A program made the position numbers and the translations under genes. This document shows positions 22,153-28,346 of a stretch of DNA of 28,346 bases, in pieces; the stretch's first letter is position 1; every line of letters begins with the position of its first letter. The stretch is from a virus: positions 1 through 28,346 of the IMG/VR virus record IMGVR_UViG_3300025010_000199; one strand, written 5' to 3'. The notes beneath the pieces are model-generated. The model saw only the letters and a program-made list of their open reading frames with translations. It was not told the origin of the DNA and did not search any database.

Positions 22153-24376
22153 TTTGTCCTCCCATTAATTGCTGGTCCGCTGGATGAGCACCCGGTGCCG
22201 CGTGAAGCTCACTGAGGATACCCAATACGGCTGACCGCACCTCTTTGATTTGTTCGTCCTTAGACTCGGCCATTTCTTTTGCCAGTTTGACGAGTGCGAC
22301 TTTCTGCTCAATCAGACCTTTTTGCTGGCGCACCTCTTCCGTGCGCGACTTCTGGTGCATCAACATGACCTGTGGCGGTGGCGGTGGTTGATACGGCTTC
22401 TCGCCCTCGTGTAATGCAACCAGACCTGGAGGCATGGTCTTACGTATCCTGGCAGCAAGTTTTTCACCCTGCTGATTGTCCATGATACCTTCGATAATCA
22501 GATCGCCACCAAGTTTACCAATGGACGGTACGCTGTTAATCAGCGACATCATCTGCTGAGATGCTTCCTGGCGAGCGGTCGCGTAAGACGGGCCGACTGT
22601 GACCACAACTTCATACTTGCCCTCGGCAATGTCATTCAGCTTTGCCATATCGTCGCCGCGCTGATACATCTCAACGAGTTTCGCCGGATTCATACCGCGA
22701 TAAGTGGTCGGGAAGCGTTGCAACTTCTCGATTGCCGCTCTGACGGTGGTGTTAATCGGCACGACAGTCTCGGTGTCGTCGATGTTACGAATACGAACGT
22801 CCCGCTCCGTGTCATACAGGGTCGGAATCATGGAGTTCATAATCTTGGCGCTGTGCTCGATACCGCGATTCAGTTTGTAAGCGTATACGTAGCTACCGAC
22901 ATCTGACGGCTTCTGCTTGGCATACACGGCTGCACCGGTTCGTTCAGGACCACCCTCGCCGATATCGCCGCCGAAAATACCAATAACCCGCCTCAAGTTA
23001 TCCACGGCTCTTGCTGCCTGGTTGAACAATGCAATAGGTGGGTCGCCGGGTCGAGTGCGTATTGGCGGTGGTGCCGGAACGCCTGACTCCACGTCCATGT
23101 TATAAAGCAGGAACGGATTGTTCTTGACGTTGGCGTTCTTATAGTCTTCCTCAAATCCTTCGACTTGCCGCGGTGTCAGCATGTATGGTGCCTTGGGCGA
23201 CATGGCAATTGCCTCGGCAAGTGCCGTTTCACTGTAGTTCACCATTTTCTGCTGGTCGCGGGCGTCTTTGATAAGACCCTTGACGTACTGCTTGCCCTCG
23301 ATATTCTGCGTGACACCGAGGATCTGAACGATGGGTACATACTCGCCGGGGAAATCCTCACCATCCAGCAGCTTCTGAGTATGCTCCTTGTCGGTCATGT
23401 TCTTCGACTTTGCCGGTCCAAGAATCGCCGTGGCAGTCAGTGTGTAGTATTTAACTTTTTTAACGTATGTCGCTTTCTCTTTGACTATGGTGGGGGGCAG
23501 CAGCCGCCGATGCTGCGGTGCTGCACCAGGTAATACAGGCAAAGGAGCGGGTAACGCCGTAGGGGAGGGGGCCACGGGTGTTACACCACTCGACTTTGCC
23601 TGACTCTCAGCCATCAACTCGTCTGCTTCCTCGCGGGTAATTACTGTGCCGTCTTCCATCTGGCACATCATTATCTTTTCGGATTTGACGACGAAGTATT
23701 CGGCCAGCGTTATGAAATCCTTATCGAAATACAGTTCGTCCTTCATGCCAAGACCGGTTTTAATTATCTCGGACGGCCAATCGGCATCAGGCCACTCGTC
23801 CTCAAATTGATCGCGGGAGTACTTGGTCAGGATGAAACCGAACTTGGCGTCGGCACCGGCCTCGTCCTTGCGTGTCGGGTCCAGGTAGACGTTGAATGGA
23901 TTGGGGATCGCTTCAAGGTACATCTCTTGGATAAACGGGTTTTCTTCGGTGTAGCGGGTGTTGATACGCCACGCGCCATAACCACATGCCACCTGGCTCT
24001 TACCGGCAGTCATGTAGATGTCTTCGCCGTTGGAGCGGTATTCGGTATTGGATATGATGCCGGAACGAATCTTGGCTATGTGCTGAGAGGATTTGTAGTC
24101 GCCGGGCTTGACTTTAGCTCGTGCGCGGTTGTGCAGCATTTCGCCGACAACCTGATTGACGAAGACAGGGAACAGCGGGACGTTCAGGCAGGGGCGACCT
24201 TCCAACTTGCGACGCTTGACTTCCTCGTCATCCCACATGTTATCGCCGTTGAGCATCTTCAGACAGTTAACGGCGATTTTACGGTTATGATCGTCGGAGT
24301 CGATACACTTCTTCAGCTGCTTCTTGGCTTTATCAAGAAACTTCTGGAGTTTTTCGTCGGCAGTATTTTTAGCCAT
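22130..24376 (-). CDS. Portal protein, P22 gp1-like
   Basis: This is a 748-residue protein, near the 725 of P22 portal. The N-terminal third has NRKIAVNCLKMLNGDNMWDD, RPCLNVPLFPVFVNQVVGEM and AIPNPFNVYLDPTRKDEAGA, all typical of P22-type portals. The middle has DARDQQKMVNYSETALAEAI and APYMLTPRQVEGFEEDYKNA (wing/stem parts). The C-terminal part is a long charged coiled-coil (barrel), with a Pro-rich stretch (PYQPPPPPQVMLMH) and Lys-Glu-Gln helices. Portals form the dodecameric ring through which DNA is packed and released. ATG 24376 has AGGAG 12 bases upstream, a long spacing. It is the first gene after the 108-base gap that may carry a promoter. Confidence 0.9.
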   Translation of the reverse strand: MAKNTADEKLQKFLDKAKKQLKKCIDSDDHNRKIAVNCLKMLNGDNMWDDEEVKRRKLEGRPCLNVPLFPVFVNQVVGEMLHNRARAKVKPGDYKSSQHIAKIRSGIISNTEYRSNGEDIYMTAGKSQVACGYGAWRINTRYTEENPFIQEMYLEAIPNPFNVYLDPTRKDEAGADAKFGFILTKYSRDQFEDEWPDADWPSEIIKTGLGMKDELYFDKDFITLAEYFVVKSEKIMMCQMEDGTVITREEADELMAESQAKSSGVTPVAPSPTALPAPLPVLPGAAPQHRRLLPPTIVKEKATYVKKVKYYTLTATAILGPAKSKNMTDKEHTQKLLDGEDFPGEYVPIVQILGVTQNIEGKQYVKGLIKDARDQQKMVNYSETALAEAIAMSPKAPYMLTPRQVEGFEEDYKNANVKNNPFLLYNMDVESGVPAPPPIRTRPGDPPIALFNQAARAVDNLRRVIGIFGGDIGEGGPERTGAAVYAKQKPSDVGSYVYAYKLNRGIEHSAKIMNSMIPTLYDTERDVRIRNIDDTETVVPINTTVRAAIEKLQRFPTTYRGMNPAKLVEMYQRGDDMAKLNDIAEGKYEVVVTVGPSYATARQEASQQMMSLINSVPSIGKLGGDLIIEGIMDNQQGEKLAARIRKTMPPGLVALHEGEKPYQPPPPPQVMLMHQKSRTEEVRQQKGLIEQKVALVKLAKEMAESKDEQIKEVRSAVLGILSELHAAPGAHPADQQLMGGQNGNEGQG

Positions 24377-24452
24377 GATGCTGGTCTGCTCCTGTTTGAG
24401 TACCAGTCTTGTCGTGCCACCCCCATTGGGCTACACGTTTTGCCAAATATCC

Positions 24453-24477
24453 TTACGCTAATGTAAACAGTTGTCAA
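24453..24477 (-). promoter_or_regulatory. Possible promoter/operator ahead of the portal gene
   Basis: In the 108-base gap between the HTH gene and portal there is a perfect TTGACA on the minus strand (complement of 24472-24477), directed toward portal. Six bases later lies the inverted repeat TTAC-ATTAGC-GTAA (24453-24466). I do not find a good -10 at normal spacing, so an activated promoter or a repressor site is as likely as a plain promoter. The rest of the gap shows only the portal ribosome site. Confidence 0.3.
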
Positions 24478-24484
24478 GATAATT

Positions 24485-24781
24485 TTATGCGGTGTCCCAC
24501 TCCGCTAAATTAGGCACACCGAGCGGATTTTCCTTTGCCAGGCGTGCGTCAACTCTTGCCGGTAGTTCGGCTATGAACGTTTCGTTGATCTGCAACAACT
24601 CCTGCGCTGCCCGCTGAACGGCTGGCGGCGGTTCGGCAGAACCGTCCTCGTATCGTTGATAGGTAGACTTCGGGATACCAAGACACAGTGCGATATCGGT
24701 CATACTGAAGCCGATTTTATGTCGTAATTCTTTCAGATTCATGCGTACAGTTTCCGTATCGTTTGTGCGATTCTGACCCAT
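24485..24781 (-). CDS. Cro/CI-type helix-turn-helix DNA-binding protein
   Basis: This is a 98-residue protein. Residues about 14-65 (LKELRHKIGFSMTDIALCLG and IPKSTYQRYEDGSAEPPPAV) give the five-helix HTH_3 fold: helix 2 SMTDIALCL, turn GIP, recognition helix KSTYQRYEDG. The rest is an acidic helix with Asn-Glu and ALA/ARG parts. I choose ATG 24781, which overlaps the previous stop as TGATG with GGAGG eight bases upstream; GTG 24784 and internal ATG 24742 remain possible. It may regulate the late operon; an inverted repeat just downstream (24453-24466) is a possible site. It is not near any cI/cro pair in this window, so it is probably not the lysogeny switch. Confidence 0.75.
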   Translation of the reverse strand: MGQNRTNDTETVRMNLKELRHKIGFSMTDIALCLGIPKSTYQRYEDGSAEPPPAVQRAAQELLQINETFIAELPARVDARLAKENPLGVPNLAEWDTA

Positions 24782-25026
24782 CACTTCTTCCTCCCATCCG
24801 TATGCAATCTGCCGATCAGACCAATCAGCAGTCGTTCCATGGGCGTGTTACGACACTGCTCAACATCAATCCATGGACAGAAAAATATGTTTTTAAGAGT
24901 GACAGTAACCTCGTGAATACCACATTCTTCCTCAATTACCTGTACGGCAGCAGCCAACCGCTGAAACTTCTCCAAGCTTTTAATCTGGATACCTTCAAGC
25001 ATTATTTCCGGTCGGCGTATGTTCAC
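24781..25026 (-). CDS. Small protein of unknown function
   Basis: This 81-residue protein has ATG 25026 overlapping the previous stop as ATGA. The sequence shows MLEGIQIKSLEKFQRLAAAV, then an acidic Cys-containing stretch with VIEEECGIHEVTVTLKN, then NIFFCPWIDVEQCRN. Its end is Gly/Arg/Lys-rich. Three Cys residues are not in a recognised metal pattern. I do not recognise the family. It is coupled at both ends to its neighbours, so it is probably translated. Confidence 0.58.
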   Translation of the reverse strand: MNIRRPEIMLEGIQIKSLEKFQRLAAAVQVIEEECGIHEVTVTLKNIFFCPWIDVEQCRNTPMERLLIGLIGRLHTDGRKK

Positions 25027-25223
25027 TCCCCGACTTCCTGCTCCATCTCGTTCTGCCAGATAGCCACCAGTGCTTCCGGCGCGATGTCCATTTTTAAACG
25101 GAGTGCTTTGGAAGACAAGTCGTACCGTTCGGTGATGTGGGTGGCAAACAGCGTGATGACTTCTCGCACGTCTTCAGTGGTATACGTTGCGACTGGCTGG
25201 TTACGTGTACGCTTACTGCCCAT
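25023..25223 (-). CDS. Small helical protein of unknown function
   Basis: I choose ATG 25223 because GGAGGT lies six bases upstream; a longer start would run 63 bases into the GroES-like gene. The 66-residue protein begins GSKRTRNQPVATYTTEDVRE and is mostly helical, with VITLFATHITERYDLSSKAL and an acidic C-terminus (EMEQEVGE). The basic start and acidic end suggest a small regulator or an interaction protein. I know no family. The gene overlaps the GroES-like gene by 11 bases. Confidence 0.58.
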   Translation of the reverse strand: MGSKRTRNQPVATYTTEDVREVITLFATHITERYDLSSKALRLKMDIAPEALVAIWQNEMEQEVGE

Positions 25224-25590
25224 GAAACACCTCCACACTGGTGCCACTCGCAGCACCATCATGCGGATATTCAGACCACACCCCATGCGACAGTCTCATT
25301 GCGGGTGGCTGGTCTACCACACACGCCACGTCTTCTTCGTGCATGATCCGTACGTCATCGTCACCTGGTATCCTGAACTCACCAGCACCGGCTTCATAGA
25401 CGACTCGATCACCGACCTGCATATCAGTCACTCGTGGGCCGATTGCCTCAACGATACCATGCAGGACAGGCGTGCAGCGGTTCAGGTCGGCACCGGGTAA
25501 GATGACACCGGGCAGCACGACGGGCAACTCCCTGACGAAACAGAAGTCGCGTACAGGCTTCCAGTTGAGCTGCGAATAGTCAGTTAGCAT
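25213..25590 (-). CDS. GroES-like co-chaperonin (cpn10 fold)
   Basis: This 125-residue protein starts at ATG 25590, with GAGG seven bases upstream. The cpn10 signature runs in order: WKPVRDFCFVREL (strand 1), mobile-loop-like PVVLPGVILPG with the hydrophobic VIL tripeptide that binds GroEL, HGIVEAIGPRV, VGDRVVYEAGAGEFRI, then DDVRIMHEEDVACVV. After this beta-barrel there is an extra C-terminal tail of about 35 residues that ordinary GroES lacks. GroES caps the GroEL chamber. A phage version may retune the host GroEL for its capsid protein, as T4 gp31 does. No GroEL is in the window. It is coded just before the capsid operon, which fits a role in coat folding. Confidence 0.83.
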   Translation of the reverse strand: MLTDYSQLNWKPVRDFCFVRELPVVLPGVILPGADLNRCTPVLHGIVEAIGPRVTDMQVGDRVVYEAGAGEFRIPGDDDVRIMHEEDVACVVDQPPAMRLSHGVWSEYPHDGAASGTSVEVFHGQ

Positions 25591-25768
25591 GACAGTCCTC
25601 GATTGCTCTTGCAAACGTGATTAACTTACGAGCAAAAGCAGTCAAGTCTTTTGATTTCTTCAGACTGATCGTGCCATCACCGTTGTCAACCGGTTGCAAA
25701 GAGCCGTGTAAATATAGTGAAAACCCGTGTTCCGATGCCAATTGAATAATCTCTTCATCAGTTAGCAT
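25580..25768 (-). CDS. Small protein of unknown function
   Basis: This 62-residue protein starts at ATG 25768. The N-terminal LTDEEIIQLASEHGFSLYLH and C-terminal LTAFARKLITFARAIEDCH resemble a common type of small phage protein (TDEEIIxLAxExG...LxxFAxxI), frequent in early or replication clusters. A loop PVDNGDGTISLKKSKD separates two helices. Its stop lies 11 bases inside the GroES-like gene, suggesting translational coupling. No function is known to me. Confidence 0.58.
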   Translation of the reverse strand: MLTDEEIIQLASEHGFSLYLHGSLQPVDNGDGTISLKKSKDLTAFARKLITFARAIEDCHAN

Positions 25769-25953
25769 GACTCGTTAATCTCCGTGACCAGCTCGACAAG
25801 CAGTTGCTCAGGCTGATCGGAATACAGCACCTCGATGTGGTTGCCTTGCTGATTCCAGGTTGACATTATGACGCTGACGACGTGCTCTTCAGCGACTGCT
25901 CCTTGGACTGCTTGCGGGTTAATCCATTTTCCGTTTGGTAGTTGTATCAGCAT
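25762..25953 (-). CDS. Small beta-type protein of unknown function
   Basis: I choose ATG 25953 (63 residues): GGAGGT lies seven bases upstream, overlapping the preceding stop. The sequence LIQLPNGKWINPQAVQGAVA then VVSVIMSTWNQQGNHIEVLY suggests a small beta-sheet domain, with an acidic helix at the end (QLLVELVTEINESC). The NGKWI...VxxV pattern is like many small phage proteins described only as hypothetical. It overlaps the next gene by 7 bases. Confidence 0.55.
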   Translation of the reverse strand: MLIQLPNGKWINPQAVQGAVAEEHVVSVIMSTWNQQGNHIEVLYSDQPEQLLVELVTEINESC

Positions 25954-25956
25954 CAC

Positions 25957-26172
25957 TCACACCTCCATGTAAGGTCCGTTTGGTGTCATCTGATCCATAT
26001 CAGTTATGTCCATTCGGTTGTAAAAAATCTGGCAGATTGCTGTTTTAGTGGCGTGCAGTCGGTCAGGTGACTGCTGACGTTTACGTCGCATGAACGATTC
26101 CGCTGCATACTGATACGCGTCAAGTCGGTCTGCGTCTTCCTGCCGCTTCCGCTGGTTCTCCCTGTAACCCAC
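25957..26172 (-). CDS. Small basic protein of unknown function, GTG start
   Basis: The reading frame extends further upstream, but that part is the out-of-frame reading of a membrane peptide gene. I therefore choose GTG 26172 with GGGGGAGG five bases upstream. The 71-residue protein is rich in Arg, Lys and Asp: GYRENQRKRQEDADRLDAYQ, AAESFMRRKRQQSPDRL. Its tail is Met-rich (DITDMDQMTPNGPYMEV). It is helical and charged, with no recognised domain. Nucleic-acid or protein binding would fit but is not shown. Confidence 0.52.
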   Translation of the reverse strand: MGYRENQRKRQEDADRLDAYQYAAESFMRRKRQQSPDRLHATKTAICQIFYNRMDITDMDQMTPNGPYMEV

Positions 26173-26174
26173 AC

Positions 26175-26261
26175 TCACCTCCCCCACTTTCCGATTAATA
26201 TTCCGGTAAAAAGACCGATAAAAAACACGACTATACTCAATACAATAGCAGCCTCGTGCAT
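26175..26261 (-). CDS. 28-residue single-pass membrane peptide
   Basis: This short ORF is read directly: ATG 26261, TGA 26175-26177. GGAGGT precedes the start by seven bases, the same layout (GGAGGTGTGAGTGATG) as at 25953. After the acidic start MHEA comes one membrane helix (IVLSIVVFFIGLFTGILIG) and a basic end (KWGR), which predicts the N-terminus outside and the C-terminus in the cytoplasm. A different frame over the same bases gives a Cys/Tyr/Arg-rich sequence without features, so the membrane reading is preferred. The stop is two bases from the GTG start of the next gene. The function is unknown; small membrane peptides in phages often affect lysis, exclusion or host membrane proteins. 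Confidence 0.62.
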   Translation of the reverse strand: MHEAAIVLSIVVFFIGLFTGILIGKWGR

Positions 26262-26264
26262 CAC

Positions 26265-26948
26265 TCACACCTCCTGTAGTGTTTCATGTTCGTCTATCAG
26301 GTCAACACCGTCAACGACTGTCAGTGGGTCAACTTCTCGAAGCAGACCGACAAGTATTTTACTCACCGCTTTCTCGTCTGTCAGGCTGACATCTTTCAAA
26401 CGACTCACCAGACGACTTATGACTCCTGCCATACTCTCTGCCTGTATGCTGTATCCTCGTTGAATAAACTTTTTCATCCTAATCATTGACCCACCTGCGT
26501 CTTCATCTCGCTGTGGGTAAGTATAGACTAATCGACGTGCTGCCAAATCAAAATAAAACCCCTCACTGACCACTGAAAACCATTTACCGCCATCAAACCA
26601 GATTGCAGCTTGACAGACTGTAAAATCAAATGACTCGATACATGTTACTGGGTCAGCGAATAACCATCGTTTGACAAACTGCACAGGCAGGCGTGGGGGT
26701 GACAAAACTGTGGTAGCGTTTTTAGTTTTAAACAATCGCCCTTTACGTTCTTGTGACAACTCCAGTGCGGCTAGATCTAGTATGTTTTCAGCAGTACCAA
26801 AAACATCAATATCAGAAACCTTACCGCAAGCAATGGTTTCCCGAATAAACCCTCCCGCAACAATCAGTCGATGTTTTTTAATCAGACCAACCAAGTCTTT
26901 TGGAAGTCTGGCAACCACAAATCGTAAATCCCCTCGCGTCAGCTCCAT
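26265..26948 (-). CDS. Nucleotidyltransferase-fold protein
   Basis: This is a 227-residue protein with ATG 26948 and GGAGGT six bases upstream, set within the end of the terminase gene region. The signature is IVAGGFIRETIACGKVSDID (29-48): Gly-Gly-x-x-Arg then Asp46-x-Asp48, as in the polynucleotide/tRNA nucleotidyltransferase head domain. The third carboxylate is probably Asp109 in ESFDFTVCQ. The expected RNA-binding neck and tail domains of CCA-adding enzymes are absent, and the C-terminal part is a small helical unit (SMAGVISRLVSRLKDVSLTD). It may therefore transfer a nucleotide to RNA, a protein or a small molecule. It lies directly after the terminase gene, where phages often carry such a protein, with unknown substrate. 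Confidence 0.75.
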   Translation of the reverse strand: MELTRGDLRFVVARLPKDLVGLIKKHRLIVAGGFIRETIACGKVSDIDVFGTAENILDLAALELSQERKGRLFKTKNATTVLSPPRLPVQFVKRWLFADPVTCIESFDFTVCQAAIWFDGGKWFSVVSEGFYFDLAARRLVYTYPQRDEDAGGSMIRMKKFIQRGYSIQAESMAGVISRLVSRLKDVSLTDEKAVSKILVGLLREVDPLTVVDGVDLIDEHETLQEV

Positions 26949-26951
26949 CCG

Positions 26952-28346
26952 TTACCTCCCCCATTCGTTTCGTATTGGTCCTGCCGCCATGATTTGACTC
27001 ACTGACTGAACAACTCGTGGTCGATGTCGCTCAAACTTAAAAGCTGCAAACAGATCGTAAGCATACGCCAACATATTCAGAATATCCGTGTGATAGACCG
27101 GAAAATTCTTCATTTCTTCAATCATCTTATCGCGGTAAACCGGGCTTATCGCGGTGCTGTACCACAGTTTGCTGTTATTTAAGGGCCACTGTAGGGCTGA
27201 CTTGACGCGTTGCTCCAATGACCTGTTAGCGGGACGCAATAACACCAGATTACCGTTCTCCACTGATAGTTTTCTGCCTTTCTTCTTCAGTGCCTCGGCA
27301 ACGTGAATCTCGGTGGTGCTCAGACCGACCTTCTCAACGCCGAACTGCATTATCATACCGTTTCGCATGTACATTCGGATAATTGTCTCAATCGCCTCAC
27401 TATGGGTCATCTGGTCGGCTATCAGGTCTTCCAGATACACGTCGCTGATACCCAAGTCGTCCTCGTCAAGTTCCAAATTGTTGGTGGCAGGCAGGATGCT
27501 GACTACTCCTATTGACCACATGTCACCCTGACCTTTACTGATGTTTGTGTCGTCACCGCCTGCCTGGTCAACTACGAAAAACTTAAAACGACCTTTCGGT
27601 AAGAACTCCGGTTCGATTGGTTGGAACATAACATAATCAAGTATCACATCGCCCTCCGGCGTGGGATTGCAGAGCTGCTGGCTATTTACGTGGCGAGTCA
27701 CTTTAATACGTTGCCACGTTTCGGGGTCAAGCAGAACAGGCGTGCCGGTTATTGTGCCGTCATGAGTGGCAGGAATGACCCTTAATTTCCACATCGGCTT
27801 GCCTGGTATTACATTACCTTGCTCATCTTTGGTGTCGTCAAACTTCATGTCGCCAATACGTTTGATTGGTCCGACATGGTTGTAATACGTGCCAATGACC
27901 CGCCGTTTGTCTTTATCGCTGCCGGTGCCAAGATTGAAAATAGCCATCTCAAACTTGCTAAAAACATCAGTGAGCATCTTCGGACTCTTGGCAATATCTT
28001 CAGTCTCGGCGTCGTCCACGACAAGACGTTCAAAGTGTCTGCCTGTCGGTTGTCCTTCAGTTAGCCCGTAGGCCTCTATGGTGCTCTCGCCGCGTGATGC
28101 TGACTTGCGTTTGAAGACTAGCCCGTCGTCCTCACTCCATTTTGGCGACTCGACAGTGGGGTTCTCCCATAGAACGTCAGGAAAACCTTTTTTCAGGGTG
28201 ACGGATTGCTCACACAGATTCTTGATTGACCGTAAGAATTTCTTGGCGGCAGGTCTGGCGTAAGCCAGTATACCGGTGCATTCCTCAGGATATTTCAGGT
28301 GATATTGCAGAGTTTCGGCAACTGTGATGATCGCACTTTTCCAATG
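26952..28346 (-). CDS. Terminase large subunit (TerL), 5' end missing
   Basis: The frame is open to the right window edge, giving 464 residues. ATG 28019 is internal, not the start. The first visible residues HWKSAIITVAETLQYHL fall inside the ATPase P-loop (Lys3-Ser4 of the Walker A). Walker B is FERLVVDDAE (105-114), with catalytic Glu114, followed by the coupling motif VIGTYYNH (150-157). The RNase-H-like nuclease part begins KFFVVDQAGGDDTN with Asp260, then IMQFGVEKVG with Glu338, and FPVYHTDILNMLAYAYDLF with Asp421 or Asp431 as the last metal ligand. The enzyme cuts and pumps DNA into the empty head. Stop TAA 26952-26954 overlaps the ribosome site of the next gene. The small subunit lies outside. 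Confidence 0.92.
   Translation of the reverse strand, partial: HWKSAIITVAETLQYHLKYPEECTGILAYARPAAKKFLRSIKNLCEQSVTLKKGFPDVLWENPTVESPKWSEDDGLVFKRKSASRGESTIEAYGLTEGQPTGRHFERLVVDDAETEDIAKSPKMLTDVFSKFEMAIFNLGTGSDKDKRRVIGTYYNHVGPIKRIGDMKFDDTKDEQGNVIPGKPMWKLRVIPATHDGTITGTPVLLDPETWQRIKVTRHVNSQQLCNPTPEGDVILDYVMFQPIEPEFLPKGRFKFFVVDQAGGDDTNISKGQGDMWSIGVVSILPATNNLELDEDDLGISDVYLEDLIADQMTHSEAIETIIRMYMRNGMIMQFGVEKVGLSTTEIHVAEALKKKGRKLSVENGNLVLLRPANRSLEQRVKSALQWPLNNSKLWYSTAISPVYRDKMIEEMKNFPVYHTDILNMLAYAYDLFAAFKFERHRPRVVQSVSQIMAAGPIRNEWGR

Noticed and set aside
23807-24466. Plus-strand open frame of 219 codons over the portal gene
   Set aside because: It lies opposite a strongly supported portal gene and shows only Val/Leu/Gly-rich antisense composition; no ribosome site or family motif.
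26173-26268. Longer N-terminus of the 71-residue basic protein from 26268
   Set aside because: The added part is the out-of-frame reading of a clear membrane peptide that has its own ribosome site; a good site also precedes GTG 26172.
28017-28019. ATG at 28019 as start of the terminase gene
   Set aside because: The frame stays open to the window edge and the Walker A and B motifs lie upstream of this codon, so the real start is outside.

Overview
The window is a continuous piece of a tailed-phage (or prophage) genome. Its virion genes follow the P22-like podovirus plan. Every convincing gene is on the minus strand, so the late transcript runs from the right end to the left. Genes are packed tightly, with many TAATG, TGATG or ATGA overlaps. 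I saw no tRNA, rRNA, insertion sequence, CRISPR array, integrase or attachment site. The host cannot be named. A P22-type short-tail apparatus and a lipobox-bearing phage lipoprotein suggest a Gram-negative bacterium. The proteins look far from P22 itself, so this is probably an environmental relative.

Right part (28346 to about 24485): the large terminase, cut by the window edge inside its ATPase P-loop, then a run of small accessory genes. These are a nucleotidyltransferase-fold protein, a 28-residue membrane peptide, several unknown small proteins, a GroES-like co-chaperonin and a small helix-turn-helix protein. In P22 the terminase is followed directly by the portal, so this 2.5 kb accessory block is an addition. 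A 108-bp gap with a possible promoter or operator precedes the capsid genes.

Central part (24376 to 17850): portal, a 73-aa protein, a scaffold with a PDPVT repeat, a P22-type coat protein, and a large repetitive capsid-associated protein that ends at a strong intrinsic terminator. Directly after the terminator is a sigma70-like promoter. It faces a second accessory block (17729 to 15199): a 39-aa ORF, a fused glycosyltransferase-methyltransferase, a 23-aa membrane peptide, a 133-aa secreted protein, a 42-aa lysine-rich peptide and a protein with a HeH/SAP-like C-terminus.

Left part (15192 to 1): a gp4-like tail adaptor and a gp10-like tail hub that carries beta-repeat insertions. A radical SAM enzyme and a GNAT acetyltransferase lie where P22 has its tail needle gene and gp14. 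Then come three ejection-type internal proteins, an ATP-grasp enzyme, a conserved HExxE protein, a P22-tailspike-like head-binding protein, a fibre-like protein, a holin-like membrane protein, and a truncated beta-helix protein with a lipoprotein signal.

The most interesting theme is enzymes embedded in the virion operon: radical SAM, GNAT, ATP-grasp and the GT-MT fusion. They sit beside a virion repeat family (consensus GSGYTxxPxVxI) found both in the tail hub and in the capsid-associated protein. Whether these enzymes modify the particle, the ejected proteins or a host molecule cannot be settled from sequence alone.
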